Positions 9,701 through 18,455 of a stretch of DNA of 64,000 nt are shown piece by piece; the first letter of the stretch is position 1, and every line of letters begins with the position of its first letter. The notes below the pieces were generated by a model, which was given only the letters and a program-made list of their open reading frames with translations, was not told the DNA's origin and ran no database searches. The position numbers and the translations under genes were made by a program. Source of the stretch: an uncultured Lachnospiraceae bacterium. GTDB lineage: Bacteria; Bacillota; Clostridia; Lachnospirales; Lachnospiraceae. The stretch spans positions 1-64,000 of the forward strand of contig CATOOV010000011.1 of NCBI GenBank assembly GCA_951801955.1, written 5' to 3'.

Positions 9701-10527
9701 CAGGCTGGGAAGTTGATCAAATTCATATAAAAAATTTAGAGGTGTTTGGAAAACATGGAGTATTCCCAGAGGAAAACCGTTTGGGGCAAAAATTTCTTAT
9801 CAATGCAACTTTGTATATGCAGACGAGGGAAGCTGGATTAAAAGATGATTTAACAAAATCTATCCATTACGGCGAGGTTTCCCAATTTATGACGAAATTT
9901 ATGGTGGAGCATACTTTTCGCTTGATTGAGACGGCGGCAGAGCAGATGGCAAGGGCTGTGCTTCTGGAGTTTCCAGCCATGAATAGAATCACTTTGGAAA
10001 TTTGTAAACCCTGGGCGCCTATTGGGCTGCCTTTGGAGGCGGTTTCTGTGGAAATTACCAGAGGCTGGCACCGTGCCTATGTAGCGGTTGGTTCCAATTT
10101 GGGTGAGAAAGAGGAATACATTCAAAACGGCATAGAAGTATTGAGATGGGATGAAGATTGCGTGGTAGAGCGTGTGTCGCAGCTCCTTTCTACAAAGCCT
10201 TATGGCGTGTTGGAACAGCCAGATTTCTTGAATGGCATGATAGAACTGCGCACACTTTTGTCACCAGAAGAATTGTTGCACCTGCTTCATGAGATTGAGA
10301 AGGCGGCAAATCGAGAAAGAAAGATCCATTGGGGACCAAGGACGTTGGATTTGGATATCATTTTTTATGATGATTATGTGGTGGACCAAGAGAAGCTGCA
10401 AATTCCCCATCCAGATATGCAGAACCGGGAATTTGTATTAAAACCTTTGGCGGAGCTGGCGCCTTATTTCCGGCACCCTCTCAATAGAAAAACAGTCAAA
10501 CAGATGTTGGAGGAGTTGACAAACTGA
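9697..10527 (+). CDS. folK: Fused dihydroneopterin aldolase - hydroxymethyl-dihydropterin pyrophosphokinase
   Basis: 276 aa bifunctional folB-folK protein. The start at 9697 forms an ATGA overlap with the folP stop, 9 bases after GGGAGGG; an ATG 9 bases earlier is less well placed. Residues ~1-118 are the FolB aldolase domain (HIKNLEVFGKHGVFPEENRL, then the active-site Lys in ICKPWAP). Residues ~122-276 are the FolK kinase domain (AYVAVGSNLGEKEEYI, GPRTLDLDIIFYDD, IPHPDMQNREFVLKPLAEL). The order matches the pathway: the aldolase product is the kinase substrate. Such fusions are known in Firmicutes. Confidence 0.95.
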   Translation: MTGWEVDQIHIKNLEVFGKHGVFPEENRLGQKFLINATLYMQTREAGLKDDLTKSIHYGEVSQFMTKFMVEHTFRLIETAAEQMARAVLLEFPAMNRITLEICKPWAPIGLPLEAVSVEITRGWHRAYVAVGSNLGEKEEYIQNGIEVLRWDEDCVVERVSQLLSTKPYGVLEQPDFLNGMIELRTLLSPEELLHLLHEIEKAANRERKIHWGPRTLDLDIIFYDDYVVDQEKLQIPHPDMQNREFVLKPLAELAPYFRHPLNRKTVKQMLEELTN

Positions 10528-10872
10528 TTTTTTGCTGTTAATATGGTAGCAGATTTCGTAAAAGTGCTGAGATGCTTTGCGAATAAAGAGAAAAGAAATG
10601 AGGGATAACATGTTCAGATAATCTATTTTGTATGAAACAGAAGAAATGCAGCGGATATTCAGAGTTGCAGAGCCTGCAAATGCAGTGTGCGCCTGCTGTC
10701 AAAAGCTTGCGGCGTTCCCATTGCCGTTTCCGTGCAGTTAAGACAAACTTTTTTCTGTTACCAAAATAGATGGTCAGCATGGAAGATCCTTAGAGTTAAA
10801 AAATCCCAGAAGGCAGGAGTGGAATTCTGTCTGTTGGGTTTTGTGTGTTTTAGAGAAATATCCAAAAGGAAG

Positions 10873-10931
10873 TCCGTTTTCGGTAACAGGAATGCCTGCG
10901 CAGCAGGTAAGTACCGGAGGCGGATTTTTTT
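10873..10931 (+). terminator. Strong branched terminator upstream of the ABC-F gene
   Basis: A 13-bp outer stem (TCCGTTTTCGGTA / TACCGGAGGCGGA, with G-U pairs) encloses an inner CCTGC-GCA-GCAGG hairpin and is followed by seven T. It either ends the folate operon or acts as an attenuator for the ABC-F gene. Confidence 0.75.
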
Positions 10932-11037
10932 CTCATATAGGAAATTCGAAAGAATTTCCTATATGAGAAAATAAATATGCACGCTCGTGCGAATAGAAGA
11001 TGCCACTGCGCAATTGTGCCCGGCGCGGCAAACTTAC
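10931..11037 (+). repeat. R1 repeat, copy A
   Basis: A ~20-bp hairpin with a GAAA loop (arm CTCATATAGGAAATTC, 10932 onward) is followed by ATATGCACGCTCGTGCGAAT, the palindromic stretch TGCGCAATTGTGC and CGGCGCGGCAAA. The same layout recurs near 29.2, 47.0 and 48.9 kb. It lies directly upstream of the ABC-F start. Confidence 0.75.
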
Positions 11038-11055
11038 AAAGAAAGAGGACGATAT

Positions 11056-12681
11056 ATGTTACAGTTAAAGAATATCACGATTACACACAAAAAGGATTTG
11101 AGGGAACTTGTCAAAGATTTTTCTTTTGTGCTGAATCCAGGGGATAAGGCAGTGATCATTGGTGAGGAAGGAAATGGAAAATCCACTTTGCTGAAACTGA
11201 TCTATCAGGAAGCCTTGATTGGGGAGTATGCGGAATATACAGGTGAAATCCAGCGTGGCGGCAATTGTATCGGGTATCTGGCACAGGAATTAGACAGCAG
11301 CCAAAAAGAAAAGCAAGTGTTGGCATATTTTAATGATGTGCCAGGATTTTTTGATAAAACACCTAAAGAATTGGGGGAGATTGCACGTTTGTTGGGGCTG
11401 CGGCAAGATTTCTTCTATGAAGACCGAAAAGTTGAGACATTATCTGGCGGTGAAAAAGTAAAACTGCAGCTTGCAGGGATTTTGATGCAGCAGCCAGACA
11501 TTTTGCTGTTAGACGAACCTTCCAACGATTTAGATGCCAAAACGCTGGAATGGTTGGAAACGTTTCTGCAGGATTGCCCCTTGCCCCTTATCTATGTCTC
11601 CCATGATGAGATGCTGATTGAAAAGACAGCAAATGTGGTAATTCATTTGGAACAGATTCGGCGGAAAACGCTGGCAAGGCATACCGTGGCACGAATGGGA
11701 TATCAGAAATATATAGGGGAACGGCTGGAAACTTTTGAGCGCCAGGAGCAGCTTGCAAAGAAGGAACGCAGTGAGTATGCAAAACAGATGGACCGTTTTA
11801 TGCGGGTGCAGCAGAAGGTGGAGCACCAGCAGAATATCATTACCCGTCAGGATCCCCATGGAGGACGCCTTTTAAAGAAAAAAATGCACAGTGTCAAGTC
11901 GATGGAGAGGCGCTTTCATCGCCAGTTTGAACAGATGAAAGAATTTCCTGAAACGGAGACGGCTGTTTTCGCCAAATTTTCCGATGAAATTTCGATCCCA
12001 AGAAGTAAAATAGTATTGGATTTTACTTTGGAAAAACTGACGGTTCCAATGGAGGGCGGAAACAAGGAAAACAGTGGGGCAGAAAAACAGTGCATAAGCT
12101 CATCAGGGAAAAATGAAATAGGAAATGTGCATGCCCCAAAAAAAAGAATATTGTCAGAAAATATCCATCTGTGCGTACAAGGACCAGAAAAAGTGGTGAT
12201 TATTGGGAAAAATGGGATAGGGAAGACAACATTGCTCAGAAAGATAGCCAAAGAACTGTTGGGGCGTAAGGATCTTAACGCTGCCTATATGCCTCAGAAT
12301 TATGAGGAACTGCTGGATTTTACAAAAACACCAGTGGAATTTCTGCAAAAGGATTACAGCAAAGAGGAATACAGCCGAATTCGGACATATCTTGGCAGTA
12401 TGAAATATACTGCTGATGAGATGGAACATGGAATCGGAGAATTGTCAGGGGGACAGAAAGCAAAGCTGTTATTTTTAAAGATGAGCATGGACCAAAATGA
12501 TGTGCTGGTCTTGGATGAACCTACCAGGAATTTTTCACCCCTTTCCAACCCTGTTATCCGGCAACTGCTGAAACATTTTGGCGGAGCGATTATCAGCATT
12601 TCCCATGACCGAAAATATATCCAGCAGGTATGCAACAAAGTATACTGTTTGACAGAACAGGGGCTTGCGTTACAAGATTGA
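11056..12681 (+). CDS. ABC-F family ATPase (translation factor / antibiotic ribosome protection)
   Basis: 541 aa from the ATG at 11056 (AGAGGA upstream). The longer in-frame extension to 10987 is encoded by an R1 repeat and is not part of the protein. Two ABC domains and no membrane segments: first, GEEGNGKST, LSGGEKVKLQ, LLLDEPSNDLD; second, GKNGIGKTT, LSGGQKAKLL, VLVLDEPTRNFSPLS. A basic coiled linker (~residues 215-330) joins them, as in ABC-F proteins that bind the ribosomal E site. The second Walker B/D-loop reads DEPTRNFSP instead of the usual DEPTNHLD. Resistance to ribosome-targeting drugs or a general translation role cannot be separated by sequence. Confidence 0.85.
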   Translation: MLQLKNITITHKKDLRELVKDFSFVLNPGDKAVIIGEEGNGKSTLLKLIYQEALIGEYAEYTGEIQRGGNCIGYLAQELDSSQKEKQVLAYFNDVPGFFDKTPKELGEIARLLGLRQDFFYEDRKVETLSGGEKVKLQLAGILMQQPDILLLDEPSNDLDAKTLEWLETFLQDCPLPLIYVSHDEMLIEKTANVVIHLEQIRRKTLARHTVARMGYQKYIGERLETFERQEQLAKKERSEYAKQMDRFMRVQQKVEHQQNIITRQDPHGGRLLKKKMHSVKSMERRFHRQFEQMKEFPETETAVFAKFSDEISIPRSKIVLDFTLEKLTVPMEGGNKENSGAEKQCISSSGKNEIGNVHAPKKRILSENIHLCVQGPEKVVIIGKNGIGKTTLLRKIAKELLGRKDLNAAYMPQNYEELLDFTKTPVEFLQKDYSKEEYSRIRTYLGSMKYTADEMEHGIGELSGGQKAKLLFLKMSMDQNDVLVLDEPTRNFSPLSNPVIRQLLKHFGGAIISISHDRKYIQQVCNKVYCLTEQGLALQD

Positions 12682-12755
12682 CCTTTGAATTTTTCCATGT
12701 TTGTGGTATGATAACAAAGCACCAGAGAATTTAAGCAAAAGAGCAGGTGTAAATC

Positions 12756-13754
12756 ATGGAACAGAGTTTTGCATATGAGAAAAAACAAAATGAAATTTGT
12801 ATTCTGCGCTGTTATGGAACCAGCGGCAGTATAAAGATCCCAGAGGAATTGGAAGGGCTTCCAGTAACCGAATTGTCAGCCTATGCCTTTGCACAGGAAA
12901 TGGAAGCGGAACCGGAAAACACCAGCGGGCTTCCCTGCATTTGCGGCAGTAAGCTGGAAGAATTATATTTGCCCTGTACCATTGTAAGGCTGGGGCGGTA
13001 TATTTTTTACAACTGTATCCAGTTTCGGAAGTTTTCTCTTTACAGTAATCTTGCATTTATGGGCGCCGGAGCTTTTACTGGCTGTGAAAACCTTTGTGAA
13101 TTGGAATTGCGCCAACTGGAAGGAAAATCTTGTCTGCGGGAAATACTACAGGATTTAAAACAGAAGGTAACTGTGGAGTGTTACCAGGGATTTCACACGG
13201 CAGAAGATAAAAAACAGGCGGTGCGTGAGGGGCAAAGCCAGCGGGAAGCTGTAGGAAATAGCAAGGGCAATTTATTGTATCGCCTAGTTTATCCTGAATT
13301 TTTTGAGGAAGCAGTGGAAAATACCCCTGCAAGGATTATTTCTACCCAGACACATGGGATGGGGATCCAGTACCGAAATACGTTTCGAAATACCCAGGTG
13401 GTTTTTCAGGAGTACGACCAGTTATTTGAGACTGGAAAACATAACATAGAATTGGAAAATATTGTAGAGATGACGTGCGCAAGGCTGCGTTATCCTTATG
13501 AATTGGACGTATGTGCAAAACAGGCATATGCACAATGGCTGTCCGAACATTTGGAGGAAGGCGCCCAGTATTTTCTGGAACAGGAAGATATGGAGAATCT
13601 GCGCTGGCTTGCCCAGGAATTTGTGACAGAAGAGATGCAGGCAAACCAGATGCTTGGCATGGCAAAAGAATGCCGCAAGCCAGAGGCAGTCAGTATGCTG
13701 ATGGATGTAAAGCATGAAAGATTTCCTGGAAAAAAGAAGAGGTTTACGTTGTAA
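12756..13754 (+). CDS. Leucine-rich-repeat protein of the VWA-MoxR operon
   Basis: 332 aa, cytosolic (no signal peptide or membrane segment). Residues ~10-140 are BspA/LRR_5-type repeats (IKIPEELEGLPVTELSAYAF, LEELYLPCTIVRLGRYIFYN, FMGAGAFTGCENLCELEL). Residues ~175-332 are a different, mostly helical region containing LARYPYEL-like and AVSMLMDVKHERF segments and a basic KKKRFTL end. The stop codon overlaps the start of the next gene (TAATG), so the three genes are co-translated. LRR_5 proteins in this group are usually secreted; a cytosolic one tied to a VWA/AAA+ pair suggests a substrate-recognition or scaffold role (inference). Confidence 0.75.
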   Translation: MEQSFAYEKKQNEICILRCYGTSGSIKIPEELEGLPVTELSAYAFAQEMEAEPENTSGLPCICGSKLEELYLPCTIVRLGRYIFYNCIQFRKFSLYSNLAFMGAGAFTGCENLCELELRQLEGKSCLREILQDLKQKVTVECYQGFHTAEDKKQAVREGQSQREAVGNSKGNLLYRLVYPEFFEEAVENTPARIISTQTHGMGIQYRNTFRNTQVVFQEYDQLFETGKHNIELENIVEMTCARLRYPYELDVCAKQAYAQWLSEHLEEGAQYFLEQEDMENLRWLAQEFVTEEMQANQMLGMAKECRKPEAVSMLMDVKHERFPGKKKRFTL

Positions 13755-15061
13755 TGTTTGAAGAACAGTTGTTGGAAAAAATAAAAATCTGCAATGAAAT
13801 ATTATCGGGCTGCCGGAATGAACTGTATCTGAATATGAGGTTTTTGGATGTAGCGCTCCACAGCCTGATACCGGAACCGTCTATGGAACAAAACAGGGCG
13901 GCAACAGATGGAAGGCTGTTGCGCTATCATCCAGAATACCTTATGGAACAGTATCGTATCGGAAATGTGGTTGTCAACCGAAGCTATCTTCACAGTATTA
14001 TACATTGCCTGATGGGACATGTATGGAACCAGAGGGGAAGGGAAGACATACAGCTTTGGAATCTTGCCTGTGATATTGCTGTGGAATCCATCTTGGACGA
14101 CCTCCCTTACCGCTGCCTGAGAACTCCTTCCAAGCCTTACCGGAAGGCAGTTTACTTAGGGCTTCAGAAGAAACTTGCCATATTGAATGGGGAGGGGATC
14201 TATTACTTGTTGCAGAAAGCAGAACTTGAGAGCCGCGTTGTGGCACGGATGATACAGGAATTTACAGTGGATGACCATGTCTTATGGAACCAGAAGACAT
14301 CTCCCAAAGCGCCAATGGAAAACCAAAGCCAATGGAAGGATATCCGGGAGCGGATGGAGACGGAGCTTACCACTTTTTCAAAAGAAGCAGCAGAGGATTC
14401 CAAAGGGCTTAAGGACCAGCTTCGAGTGGAGAATCGGCAACGGTATGATTATCGTGAATTTCTGAAGAAATTCTGTGTTTGGAAGGAAGAAATGAAGGTA
14501 GATTTGGACAGTTTTGATTATATTTTTTACAATTATGGCATGGAATTATACGGAAATATGCCATTGATCGAACATTTAGAAATTAGCGAGACACAGAAAA
14601 TTGAAGATTTTGTCATTGTCATTGATACTTCCATGTCTTGTAAAGCAAGCCTTGTGCAGAAATTTTTAGAGGAAACTTATAGTATTTTAAGCCAGTCCGA
14701 ATCGTTTTACCGGAAATTTTGCGTCCATATTCTGCAGTGTGATGAACGGGTGCAGTCTGACCAGGTAGTTGAAAGTCCAGAACAACTCCGGGATTATATG
14801 GAACATTTTCAGGTACAGGGCATGGGAGGAACAGATTTCCGACCGGCATTTGAATATGTCAATGGGCTGCTTGCAAAGAAAGTGTTCCATAAACTGAAAG
14901 GTTTAATTTACTTTACCGATGGATATGGAACCTTTCCTGTGAAAAAACCCCTGTTTGACACGGCATTTGTATTTTTCCGGGAGGATTATCTGGACGTCGA
15001 TGTGCCCCCATGGGCGATAAAATTGATTTTAGATGAGAGGCAGTTGGGAGGTAGAGTATGA
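13754..15061 (+). CDS. VWA protein with a degenerate metallopeptidase domain (DUF2201-like)
   Basis: 435 aa. The N-terminal half resembles the putative metallopeptidase domain of DUF2201 proteins. At residues 80-89 the zincin signature reads H-S-I-I-H-C-L-M-G-H, so both metal His pairs remain but the catalytic Glu of HExxH is Ser. The C-terminal ~150 residues form a von Willebrand A domain with an intact MIDAS: DTSMS near residue 290, GGTDF (Thr) and YFTDGYG (Asp). It overlaps the AAA+ gene by ATGA. VWA proteins encoded next to MoxR ATPases act as co-factors that present substrates or metals (family knowledge); the target here is unknown. Likely a non-proteolytic zincin fold. Confidence 0.8.
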   Translation: MFEEQLLEKIKICNEILSGCRNELYLNMRFLDVALHSLIPEPSMEQNRAATDGRLLRYHPEYLMEQYRIGNVVVNRSYLHSIIHCLMGHVWNQRGREDIQLWNLACDIAVESILDDLPYRCLRTPSKPYRKAVYLGLQKKLAILNGEGIYYLLQKAELESRVVARMIQEFTVDDHVLWNQKTSPKAPMENQSQWKDIRERMETELTTFSKEAAEDSKGLKDQLRVENRQRYDYREFLKKFCVWKEEMKVDLDSFDYIFYNYGMELYGNMPLIEHLEISETQKIEDFVIVIDTSMSCKASLVQKFLEETYSILSQSESFYRKFCVHILQCDERVQSDQVVESPEQLRDYMEHFQVQGMGGTDFRPAFEYVNGLLAKKVFHKLKGLIYFTDGYGTFPVKKPLFDTAFVFFREDYLDVDVPPWAIKLILDERQLGGRV

Positions 15062-16563
15062 ATATAAAGCGAACCAAGGAAGAAATTAAAGATACCATAG
15101 AGTCGTATCTGTTAAAGGATGAATATGGAGCTTATGAGATTCCTTCCATCCGCCAGCGGCCGATTTTTCTGTTAGGTTCTCCTGGAATTGGAAAGACCCA
15201 GATTATGGAACAGATCGCCAGGGAATGCCAAATCGGTTTGGTGGCGTATACTATGACGCACCATACAAGGCAAAGCGCCATAGGTCTTCCTTTTATTTCC
15301 AGGAAACAATACGGCACACAGGAATTTGCCGTTACAGAATACACGATGAGCGAAATTGTGGCTTCCATCTATGAGAAAATGGAACAGACTGGATTATCCC
15401 AGGGGATTTTATTTTTGGATGAAATAAATTGTGTGTCAGAGTCATTGGCGCCTGCCATGCTTCAATTTTTGCAGTGCAAATCTTTCGGCAACCATAAAAT
15501 TCCAGAGGGATGGGTGATTGTAGCGGCAGGCAACCCGCCGGAATATAATAGATCTGTCAGGGAATTTGATGTGGTTACGATGGACCGGGTGAAAAAAATA
15601 GAGGTGGAAGCAGATTTTGAGGTCTGGAAAGAATACGCTTACAACCAGGGAATCCACGGGGCAGTTATTTCCTATCTGAATATCAGGAAACAGAATTTCT
15701 ACCAGATGGAGACTATGGTGGACGGAAGAAATTTTGCAACGCCAAGAGGCTGGGAAGATCTCTCAAATTTAATCCAGATCTATGAAAAACTGCATAAGAC
15801 GGTGGACCGGGAAGTGGTAATACAGTACATTCAATTTCCAAAGATTGCCAAAGATTTTGCGAATTATCTGGAACTTTACTATAAGTACCGTACCGATTAT
15901 CAGATTGAGGAGATTTTAAAGGGGAATTTAGATGAAGGTCTGCTGAAAAAGGTGGCGCATGCCTCCTTTGACGAGCGGATCAGTGTTTTGGGGCTTTTGA
16001 TTTCCAGGGTTCATGAGATATTGAAAGCATCTGTACAGACGGAAAAATACATGAAACGGCTGCAAAAATGCTTGTTGGAATACAAAGGGTTAATCCAGGT
16101 GATTCCAGAAAGGCTGGGTGGAATCCAGTTATTGGCAAATGTGTATAAGAAATATTACACAGATTATATGGATAAGAAAAAGTCAGAACTTCTCAGCCGG
16201 GATGAGGACAAGCAGTACCAAAGGGTATTTGACACGCTGGAGTTATTCCAGCAGACACTTAAGCTTGAGAATATCCAAGGAGGAGAAGTGACGTTCCAGC
16301 GGATCAAAGAATTATTTGAGCAAGAAGCAAAAGCTTTTGAGGCACAGTGCCAGAATGCTTCCAAAGTAGTAGAATATGTCTTTGATTTTTTGGAAGGGGC
16401 TTTTGGAAACAGTCAGGAGATGGTAATGTTTATCACAGAATTAAATTCAAATCCTGACAGTGTCAGCTTCCTGCAGGAGAACGATTGTGAGAGATATTAT
16501 TATTACAATAAGGAATTGTTATTTGACGAAAAGAGAAAGAATTTGCTGGAACGAATGTCTTAA
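15058..16563 (+). CDS. MoxR-like AAA+ ATPase
   Basis: 501 aa. AAA+ module in the first ~300 residues: Walker A LLGSPGIGKTQ (~38-48), Walker B GILFLDEINCV (~115-125), sensor 1 VIVAAGNPPEYNRS, then a Lys/Arg-containing lid region. The C-terminal ~200 residues are helical and not recognised. MoxR proteins are chaperone-like ATPases usually paired with a VWA protein, and here the pairing is fixed by an ATGA overlap. Third gene of the LRR-VWA-MoxR operon; the HAD gene follows after 20 bases and may be co-transcribed. Confidence 0.87.
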   Translation: MNIKRTKEEIKDTIESYLLKDEYGAYEIPSIRQRPIFLLGSPGIGKTQIMEQIARECQIGLVAYTMTHHTRQSAIGLPFISRKQYGTQEFAVTEYTMSEIVASIYEKMEQTGLSQGILFLDEINCVSESLAPAMLQFLQCKSFGNHKIPEGWVIVAAGNPPEYNRSVREFDVVTMDRVKKIEVEADFEVWKEYAYNQGIHGAVISYLNIRKQNFYQMETMVDGRNFATPRGWEDLSNLIQIYEKLHKTVDREVVIQYIQFPKIAKDFANYLELYYKYRTDYQIEEILKGNLDEGLLKKVAHASFDERISVLGLLISRVHEILKASVQTEKYMKRLQKCLLEYKGLIQVIPERLGGIQLLANVYKKYYTDYMDKKKSELLSRDEDKQYQRVFDTLELFQQTLKLENIQGGEVTFQRIKELFEQEAKAFEAQCQNASKVVEYVFDFLEGAFGNSQEMVMFITELNSNPDSVSFLQENDCERYYYYNKELLFDEKRKNLLERMS

Positions 16564-16583
16564 GTTACGATGGAGGAAATAAG

Positions 16584-17240
16584 ATGAAAAAATCAACGAT
16601 CCTGTTTGATCTGGATGGAACATTAGTGAATACCAGGGAGGGAGTGACAAAAAGCGTCCAATATGCTTTGGAGAAATTCGGGATCTATGAGACAGATCAA
16701 AAAACGCTACAGCGTTTTATTGGACCGCCTTTGATGGAGTCTTTTCGAAGGGAATATGGCTTTTCTGTGGAAAAATCAAAAGAAGCCATTAATTTTTTTC
16801 GGGAACGGTATGAGAAGACTGGAGTATATGAATGTGAACTTTATAGAGAAGTGGAATCTGTTCTTAAGGCTTTCCAAGAAAAGGGGCGCCATTTGAGCGT
16901 GGCATCTTCCAAACGGGAGGAATCCTGCCAGCTCATCCTTGAACATTTGCGGATTGCACATTATTTTGATTTGATTGGCGGGGCAAGGCTTAAGCTCGGC
17001 ACCAGCACCAAAATCCAAGTGCTGGAGGATGTGCTGGAAAGGCTTGGTATCCAGGATCGCAGCCAGGTAGTGTTGATTGGAGATACCAAGTATGATGCCA
17101 TTGGGGCAAAGGAAGCTGGGGTTGACTGTATTGGCATTACGTATGGCTTTGAACAGGATTTTGATGCAATGCGAAACGCAGGGGTTCTTGGAATTTTTGA
17201 TTCTTTGTCAGAGGTGGTGGATTTCCTGGAAGAAACATAG
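16584..17240 (+). CDS. HAD-superfamily phosphatase (phosphoglycolate phosphatase-like)
   Basis: 218 aa. HAD motifs: I, FDLDGTLVNTREG (nucleophile Asp and acid Asp); II, VASSKRE; III, Lys near GGARLKLGTSTK; IV, VLIGDTKYDAIGAKEAGV. The inserted alpha cap (residues ~15-80) is type C1, as in Gph/PpaX. It follows the MoxR gene closely with its own GGAGG. Substrate unknown; small phosphomonoesters or pyrophosphate are typical of the family. Confidence 0.85.
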   Translation: MKKSTILFDLDGTLVNTREGVTKSVQYALEKFGIYETDQKTLQRFIGPPLMESFRREYGFSVEKSKEAINFFRERYEKTGVYECELYREVESVLKAFQEKGRHLSVASSKREESCQLILEHLRIAHYFDLIGGARLKLGTSTKIQVLEDVLERLGIQDRSQVVLIGDTKYDAIGAKEAGVDCIGITYGFEQDFDAMRNAGVLGIFDSLSEVVDFLEET

Positions 17241-17423
17241 AATTGTGTTTTTCTAATTTGCACCCATATTTGTATATTGTCTGTTTCACCATTTTCACAC
17301 GTGTTTCATATTTGTGAGGAAGGCAGGTTTACTTTCCATATTCGCATATCGCCTGGTTTACAGCGTCCGCAGGACAGCGGTTAAGTTTTTCCAGATGTTG
17401 CCGATATACATATCAGCTACGGA

Positions 17424-17466
17424 GGGCGCTTATTTCTATGGAAGGATGGAAATAGGCGTCCTTTTT
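17424..17466 (+). terminator. Rho-independent terminator after the MoxR/HAD operon
   Basis: A 15-bp stem (GGGCGCTTATTTCTA / TGGAAATAGGCGTCC, including G-U pairs) with an 8-base loop, followed by TTTTT. Confidence 0.85.
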
Positions 17467-17503
17467 CTCATCCTGTAGGATGAAAAAATATACGCACGCG
17501 CAT
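17462..17503 (+). repeat. R1 repeat, copy E (partial)
   Basis: A short hairpin (CATCC-TGTA-GGATG with flanking T and A runs) is followed by ATATACGCACGCGCATAATAGGAAG, matching the start of the R1 body. The CGGCGCGGCAAA end is missing. Confidence 0.5.
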
Positions 17504-17591
17504 AATAGGAAGTTCTTTGGGCTTCCCTAATATTTCAAGATTCGCGAGCGTATCTTATATCTATTTTAAATGGGAAACGGAGGAAAATACC

Positions 17592-18455
17592 ATGTTGGAC
17601 AAATTACAGAATTATAACGGAACTGGATACTTTTCACAGGCGGTTGCAGATTTTGCCGCACAAATGAAACCAGGAGTGAAAGAAAAGGAAGGGACCGATT
17701 CTAAAACAATCGGTGAATTTTCTGAAGAGGAATGGGAAAAACTGTTAGATAAGGTTGACAATGCCATAGAAGAGTATCAGGCAGATTTAGAGGAACGCAA
17801 AGAAGAAGCGATGGATAAACAAAAAGAACAGACAGAATCTTATATTATGGGAGCCAGCGCCAACAGAGATCAGGAATATGAACAAAGCGTTATGTTAGGC
17901 GGAAGTTTCAAAGTCATGCGTTTTATGAAAATAGACAGTATGCAAAACGATACGGCACACCCTCCCAAGGAGCCGGATATTGAAGATACCGTTGCACATA
18001 TCACAGCAGAGGAAGCGATTGAAAAATTGCTGGGCAAGAAAAAGCAGGCGCCTTATTCTACAATGGCAGATGAATATGGCATCGTGGAATATAAAGGAGT
18101 GGCGTTTCAGTGTGATTATGAAAACAATCGCCTGTGCCTGGGAGATGTGTCAAATAAAGAAAACTGCATTACAGTCCCGCTGGAACAGGGCGGCTGTCTT
18201 GTGTTTAACAGGAACAACGTGGATGACCTGGTAAAAGCCATTGGAATGTTTTCGCCAGGGGATGTAAACCGAATTATGCGTGCCATTGCCCAGGATGCGA
18301 AGTTAAAGAAGACGCAGTTGGAGATTGAAGACCAAATCAGCGGGGAAAAAGTGCTGAAAGATTCGAAAGATGAGGTGGAAGACACCAATGAAGCAGAAGA
18401 AAATCGTGATACAGACATCCGAAAAACGTTAGAGAAGGAAGACACTGAGAGATAG
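17592..18455 (+). CDS. Uncharacterised acidic protein
   Basis: 287 aa from the ATG at 17592 (ACGGAGG upstream). I do not recognise a family with certainty. It has no signal peptide or membrane segment. Residues ~30-85 are predicted coiled helix rich in Glu/Lys (EEEWEKLLDKVDNAIEEYQ). A central compact part (~150-240) contains YGIVEYKGVAFQCDYENNRL, TVPLEQGGCLVFNRNN and FSPGDVNRIMRAI. The last 45 residues are very acidic and low-complexity. The ~40-bp sequence that includes its stop codon is duplicated 65 bases downstream. It precedes a CPBP protease gene by 140 bases. Confidence 0.6.
   Translation: MLDKLQNYNGTGYFSQAVADFAAQMKPGVKEKEGTDSKTIGEFSEEEWEKLLDKVDNAIEEYQADLEERKEEAMDKQKEQTESYIMGASANRDQEYEQSVMLGGSFKVMRFMKIDSMQNDTAHPPKEPDIEDTVAHITAEEAIEKLLGKKKQAPYSTMADEYGIVEYKGVAFQCDYENNRLCLGDVSNKENCITVPLEQGGCLVFNRNNVDDLVKAIGMFSPGDVNRIMRAIAQDAKLKKTQLEIEDQISGEKVLKDSKDEVEDTNEAEENRDTDIRKTLEKEDTER

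Larger units (their letters stand above)
10528..11055. other. 528-bp leader between the folate operon and the ABC-F gene
   Basis: No convincing gene. From ~10800 it carries a hairpin at about 10808-10838 followed by TTTTGTGTGTTTT, a strong terminator (10873-10924 plus T7), then an R1 repeat running to 10 bases before the ABC-F ribosome site. ABC-F genes for ribosome protection are often controlled by attenuation in a long leader, and this arrangement would suit that. I could not identify an obvious leader peptide or a strong promoter. Confidence 0.45.
17241..17591. other. 351-bp gap downstream of the HAD gene
   Basis: Contains the strong terminator at 17424-17466 and an incomplete R1 repeat from 17462. 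The part between 17241 and 17420 has no gene or motif I recognise. The segment from 17517 reads in frame into the next CDS but has no ribosome site until 17577. Confidence 0.5.

Noticed and set aside
10538..10780. 80-codon minus-strand frame in the folate-to-ABC-F gap
   Set aside because: No ribosome site, no recognisable composition or family, and it lies in a region of hairpins; treated as a chance frame.
10987..11055. N-terminal extension of the ABC-F protein
   Set aside because: The extra 23 codons are translated R1 repeat; the good ribosome site and the conserved protein start are at 11056.
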